This document shows, piece by piece, positions 59,333-64,000 of a stretch of 64,000 nt of DNA. Position numbers and translations under genes: made by a program. The first letter of the stretch is position 1. Each line of letters opens with the position of its first letter. The notes beneath the pieces were generated by a model. The model did not search any database. It was not told the DNA's origin and worked only from the letters and a program-made list of their open reading frames with translations. This DNA comes from Elmis aenea (taxonomy: Eukaryota > Arthropoda > Insecta > Coleoptera > Elmidae), in the NCBI GenBank assembly GCA_947652605.1, contig OX393577.1, positions 52,055,494 through 52,119,493 of the forward strand, in the 5' to 3' direction.

Positions 59333-59710
59333 GTACGCAAGTGCGTAGGTACCGTTATCAGGTGCCAAATTTAGTTAGAAAGTTTTAACTAATAACTATG
59401 AATTTAATAACTACAATTACAAATACTAACAAAAACATACATTTATACCAATATACACAAATACTTACAGTACATTATGAATTAACTATCAACACAACTA
59501 CATTAAATAATTAATACCTACTACTTACAATATTATTTTTAACATCTTGCCACCTCACTAAGTAATACCCAAACTACTGGATTAATGCTTAACACAGCCA
59601 TCCAGTAGTTTTAAAACGCGGGGGTTTGTAACAATATTGGTACGCAAGTGCGTAAGGTACCGTATCGGGTGCCAAATTTAAACAAAGAAAGTATAAACTA
59701 ATAAATTCAA
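59333..59710 (+). repeat. Direct repeat, 307-bp spacing
   Basis: GTACGCAAGTGCGTAGGTAC followed by GGTGCCAAATTTA at 59333 recurs at 59640 with a few changes, and similarity continues for about 70 bases (AACTAATAA...). The repeat head contains the palindrome TACGCAAGTGCGTA. A hairpin (AACTACTGGAT / ATCCAGTAGTT) lies at about 59572-59611 just before the second copy. It could be a partial tandem duplication or an LTR-like remnant; neither is proven. Confidence 0.7.
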
Positions 59711-60082
59711 ATTAATAAGTATTAAACATTAACAAGCAGATACACACACAATAATATTAATGAAATAACAGTTTTGGGATTGCTTAAACCCATGTTCATT
59801 GATTTTGAGTGGACGCCATGTGTGTTTTCTAAAGAAGTGCACTGAAGGAGGTTTAAATTGGAGTAATAATTGTAAAAAAACATTGCCTTTTTAAGCATAT
59901 AGTCTATATTTTTGCCTATTATAAAAGATGTCCGGCATACAAATAAATGTCGTTTATTATAAGAGTTAAAAGTTGGTTAGTTTAGAAACAAGTTACTAAT
60001 GTTAGCGTTTCATAAGATTCTGAAATTGAAAACATATATTATCTAATTTGTTTTAAATATATTTTCTACAGCTTCCGCTGTA

Positions 60083-60595
60083 CAGGGTGGTCCAAATTCG
60101 ATGGGATTACATGAGTATCTTGCTTACTATTTAAGATAAAGAAACGGTTTAGCTACCAAAAATGTGCAGTTTTTTGAGACAAGCTCAGAACCTTTTTCAA
60201 AATTATTCTATCATTCCCGATTTTTAAGTTTTTGGGAAAAAAACTGTTTTTTTGTCATATTTATAATGTGTCGTATCTCCGTTATTGTTGTAAATATCGA
60301 AAATATTTATAAAGATTATTTTTAGATATTTTTAAGTAAAATTCAATTGTACTGACAACAAATTTTTTTCGCTCGCCGTTAAAAAGTTATGACAACTTAC
60401 CTTTTTTTAAATAGAAGCTAAATTTGGCTCTGACCTATTTCAATACCTTTTATTTTTCTCATTTCAAATATACCAGGGGTGATTTATTTATTTTTTATAA
60501 TACGCAAATTACGAAGGTTTTTTTAGTTGTTCTTTTTTTTTAGATAAACGTAGTAGACTATGAAAACAAAAAAAAAACAAAACATATTGCAACTT
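60083..60595. mobile_element. Element C, single arm only
   Basis: CAGGGTGGTCCAAATTCGAT after TA and the following 500 bases match the left arm of C at 56776 (AAAATGTGCAGTTTTTTGAG, CGCTCGCCGTTAAAAAGTT and so on). The similarity stops soon after GACTATGAAAACAAAA near 60570, about where the arms of C turn around. The right arm is missing. Confidence 0.8.
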
Positions 60596-61076
60596 TGATA
60601 TTATCTGACATATTAAGGAAAATTTAAAAAATCCCGTCCAGCATTTTTTATTCTTACCTTTGTTTTTTTTATGGATGCCAACAAATTACATTTTTTATTA
60701 CCTTTTCAACGACGGAAAACACTGCAAAAGATCAGAATATTTGATGCACGAAAACAAATGTTTTTTTTACAATCGACAGTTGCGAAACAAACCAAAACGA
60801 AATAACAAAGGTATGAAATAATACATAGATAAAAACAAAGATTAAATTGATATACCAATAACGTCAAATTTTAAATATTTTGTAAAATACAGAAAACGCT
60901 TTAGCAAAAACAATTGAAAATAAAAATTCCGATTTTTAAATATCTGATGATGAGATGCCGCTTCAATTTTTATTTCAGTTTCTTATCAAACGCCAAAATA
61001 TTTTTATTTTTTCTGATTCAACCAATTTTAAATCTTTTATAACAACCAAGGTTGCTTATCCCAAACTTTGGTTATA
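60596..61076. other. AT-rich sequence without recognised features
   Basis: Nothing recognised. Confidence 0.5.
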
Positions 61077-61424
61077 CCGGGTGATTCGGTTTGACTGTGT
61101 TATTTTAAGAGGAAACTTTTATAGTTTATTTTAGTTATTAGGAATATTGCAACTGTAAAGATTTGATTGTGTTTTGTTTCGTTAAATACAAGATTTTGTG
61201 AAAACCAGTAAATAATTTATGAAACTCAATTTTCTACTAAAATAAATAAAAAAGTATACTGTGATATTTCAAAAATGGTTAACTATCGTCGGTCTGATAT
61301 ACTTCATCGTTAAAAAATTATTTCATAGAGAATATCTTGCGATTTACAAAAATATAAGGTTTTTAGGGGTTCCTCTTGAAATTATGAACTTGTAGGGGTG
61401 CGACAGTCAAACTAAATCACCCGG
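61077..61424. mobile_element. CCGGGTGATTC MITE family F, copy 2
   Basis: Starts CCGGGTGATTCGGTTTGACT and ends CAGTCAAACTAAATCACCCGG. TA lies on the left; the right flank is CA, one change from TA. It is 348 bp, shorter than the copy at 50876, and the shared inner part includes GGGGTGCGACAGTC. Confidence 0.85.
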
Positions 61425-62891
61425 CATATTAAGATTAATTTCCAATAAAACATAACTGACTTATTAGAAATTTTAACTTTCACATAATTCTTTTAAAAAG
61501 TCTGTCTAGTTTAATGATTAACTAAATAATGTACTATTTTAACTTAAATACAGTTTATTGGTGTTTCTGACTTATAAAGAGACAAGTACGACGTTTTTTA
61601 TCTCTTTGATTCAACTATAATATTTAACTACTTTGTTAGGTTGTTTGTTATTAGTGTTTTCCACATTTGCTAGAGTACAAATTACGAAAATGAAAAGTAA
61701 CAGTTGCTGTGCTATAGTCGTTATTTTATATTACAACATGCTATAGAATCTAGTATATGTATACACGTAGATATATAGCGAGTAATTTTACTTCATTAGC
61801 AAGTTTTTTGTAGCAGGTACTTGTGCAATCCTGATTGCTAATGTATATTGTTCGTTCGAGTATGAGAATAAATTTTATTGTTCGCTTAGTGGTTGGTGTT
61901 CTATAGGTGCATGCTTTGTCGTGTACAATAATTTTGGCGGTTTTATAAATTTTAAGAATATAAATAGGAAAAAAAACGGCCCCAGGGCCGTTGACATACG
62001 AGTACATCTGCAAATATATTTATTTTAAACACACCCAAAGCCCTCCTACTCGCTGCATTAGCTAATGCAGAGTTCAATGGAATCTAAAGTTTGGCGAGAG
62101 TATTTTTTATGCAACAAAAAGATCGTTTTATGCTCGTGACGTTATGTTTGCGGATATATCATCCTCATGTGGGGTGTACGTTATGTGTAATTTAATATCA
62201 TCTCCCGCATTGAAAGAACTGTAAGCGCGGTTTGCCTCACAGATGTTTTATTTTTATAACTTAAACTGTACAGCCCAGTTCGGGGCTTCATGAAGAAGAT
62301 TACTTATGTAATTGAAATGGCGAGCCAACTCACTACAGTAATTTGTATGTCTGTTTAATTTTGGTATACCTCACAGAAGCGGATAATGCTCAATAACAAG
62401 AGACCCGCGGAAAATAAATAAATTTACTCTCTTGTTTGTGGTGATTGATTGGGCCGTTATGTCATTGTTTTTCAACTGATTTTCAAAATAATATGACATC
62501 AAGTACTCAAACTCACACACACGCGATAATGAGTTGTGAATAATTAAAATTTTTAATTTGCAATGTAAACAAAATATTCATACTGCACGCATATTTTGTT
62601 TCACTAAACTTTTTGTTTGAAGAAAACAAATCAATTTTGTTAATGCGCTTAAAATACTCGACCAGATTATGTATGTATGTCTTGTTTCACAGCAAACAAA
62701 TCAGCCACAAGTATTTTTTTTTTTAAATGTATTCCGCAGTTGATAGAGATTTATTTAAATCCAACTATACAGGGTGTTCAAGTAAGAACTCCCCAGCCCT
62801 GTGACTTTGTTATAGTGATTTTAGAGCTTTCGGGTTTATTACAAAATAGTTACAAAGTCGCAAATCGTTGTTATTAGATTCTACATAATTA
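61425..62891. other. Low-repeat stretch, GC-richer at 62030-62420
   Basis: A lone CAGGGTGTTCAAGTAAGAAC follows TA near 62770 without a partner end. The part at 62030-62420 is GC-richer, repeat-free and holds a GCATTAGCTAATGC palindrome at about 62055; conserved non-coding DNA is possible but unproven. The minus-strand frame 61750-62013 has no motif. Confidence 0.45.
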
Positions 62892-63141
62892 CACCCTGGC
62901 AAATAAAATGACACAACTAAAAAAACTTAACTATCTACTTGCAAATTACTACAGTGGTAAGAAGTGACTTGGCATTTACAGTATTTTTTGTAGAGTATAA
63001 GCCAAATAAAGGTTCAAGGATTTGTCTGAAACATTTACAAATTTTAAACCATTTCAGTTAAAAAATTTTTGATTACGCTTTTTCAAGATAGCTACTAAAA
63101 TATTTCTGTTTTTGAGTTGTGTCACTTTTCTTGCCGAGGTG
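62892..63141. mobile_element. Small MITE with CACCCTGGCAA ends
   Basis: The left end CACCCTGGCAAATAAAATGA, continuing CACAACT, is inverted at the right (AGTTGTGTCACTTTTCTTGC ending GAGGTG). TA precedes the left end. It is 250 bp with no coding sequence. The right target copy is not clear. Confidence 0.7.
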
Positions 63142-63823
63142 CTATTTGTTTTTGAGATACCTACTTTGTTTAAAAATTAATCGTTTTTTATAGCAATCTA
63201 TATTTTTAAACATTTTAATTAAACACTCTTGAAATATGGTATATATTTTTTGTTATCATTTGCGAGGTAGGTTTTTAGTGAAAACACAAACATTAGACCA
63301 ATTTAAGTAGCCTGTGAAATAATTAATAAACCAAAGAAAGTATTTAAATGTAATTTAAGGTATTTGATTAACTATTAATGATGGTAATAATGTAAAGATG
63401 ATAAACAAAAACATAAATAAAATTAAATAAATTTTAAAGTATACCTAAATTGCAAGTTTCTATTGTAAACTTACCTATATGTATTCTTTATTTTCTATTT
63501 TAATTACGTACAGTATTTCCATTTGTAACAGCTTCTAAAATACTTATCTATAATTATTTTTTCTTTGATTCCACGAATTTTTAACAGGGTAATTCATTGA
63601 TTTAAGGTTTTTATTTTAATAAAGCAGTTTTTCGCAAAACGTAGTTAAATTGTATATGATGTGGTAGGGAATATACGAAACCGCGAAACCTCTATCTTCT
63701 ATGTAATATATTTACAATTATATGGTGCAATAGAAAATAAATTGAATAAGAAACAAAAATTTAAAATCGCCTTTTACTTTTTTTTAAATATTATTGTTTA
63801 ATTTACAATTTTGTTCATATTTG
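63142..63823. other. AT-rich sequence without recognised features
   Basis: Nothing recognised. Confidence 0.5.
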
Positions 63824-63825
63824 TA

Positions 63826-64000
63826 CAGGGTGGCCTATTTTCGATGCCCATACAGGGTATCTCCGTTATTATCAGAGATAGAAAAAAACTAAGTACGTAG
63901 TCTCGATTTTTTTTTTCGAGAGACATTCATTGCTGTAAACATATTTTTTATATCTTTTTTAATTTTCGAGATATAGACAAAAACCGATTTTTAATACTTT
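63826..64000. mobile_element. Left end of a CAGGGTGG-type element, cut by window
   Basis: CAGGGTGGCCTATTTTCGAT follows TA, then GGGTATCTCCGTTATTATCA and GAGATAG. This is the same terminal layout as elements C and DD41D. The element continues beyond the window. Confidence 0.65.

Overview
The window looks like non-coding DNA from an insect, most likely a beetle. It is AT-rich (about one third GC by eye), has no recognisable conserved host gene, and is full of degenerate transposable elements typical of insects: short elements ending in CAGGGTG/CACCCTG at TA sites, hAT elements with 8-bp target duplications, jockey- and RTE-like LINE fragments, and a tRNA-derived SINE. The beetle assignment is inference. 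With this base composition, several open frames of about 100 codons are expected by chance, so length alone is not evidence of a gene. Most such frames are left out. I saw no operon, CRISPR array, rRNA, intact tRNA or viral genome.

Layout. 1-2748: mostly featureless, with one GC-rich coding-like island (647-886). 2749-4008: hAT element containing a second hAT MITE and a CCGGTT-rich repeat. 4009-6470: plain AT-rich DNA. 6470-10274: dispersed CAGGGTG-type repeats, an inverted-repeat element and a SINE. 11410-13055: hAT remnant, deleted DD41D mariner with an open C-terminal transposase frame, and a Helitron-like unit. 13137-14685: two weak exon candidates, a near-perfect 80-bp-arm palindrome and a transposase scrap. 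15434-16927 and 18252-19099: large fold-back elements. 19890-21000: broken RTE-like LINE. 21000-24424: mostly plain sequence. 24425-25663: hAT with arrays of a palindromic 11-mer. 26939-32200: nested CAGGGTG repeats. 33207-34792: hairpin, second RTE-like LINE and hAT MITE. 35279-35990: another CAGGGTG-type repeat. 38618-39136: MULE-like MITE with a perfect 9-bp duplication. 40655-42645: mariner-type element with a dead transposase. 46481-47120: 5'-truncated jockey element with its target duplication. 48909-52242: three inverted-repeat elements in close succession, one with mirror-image 44-bp arrays. 54616-61424: nested fold-backs. 62892-64000: a small MITE and an element running off the edge.

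How it fits together. This is a transposon graveyard with visible insertion order: C inside B (with an empty-site copy elsewhere in the window), DD41D MITE inside repeat A, SINE inside a B-related element, hAT MITE inside hAT. At least five otherwise different families share a similar 55-60 bp terminal module with the DD41D element. This suggests they were mobilised by related mariner-type transposases. Several have arms of 250-900 bp and would fold into long double-stranded RNA if transcribed. No gene-based new system was found; the most unusual structures are the 48909-50702 fold-back and the shared terminal module.
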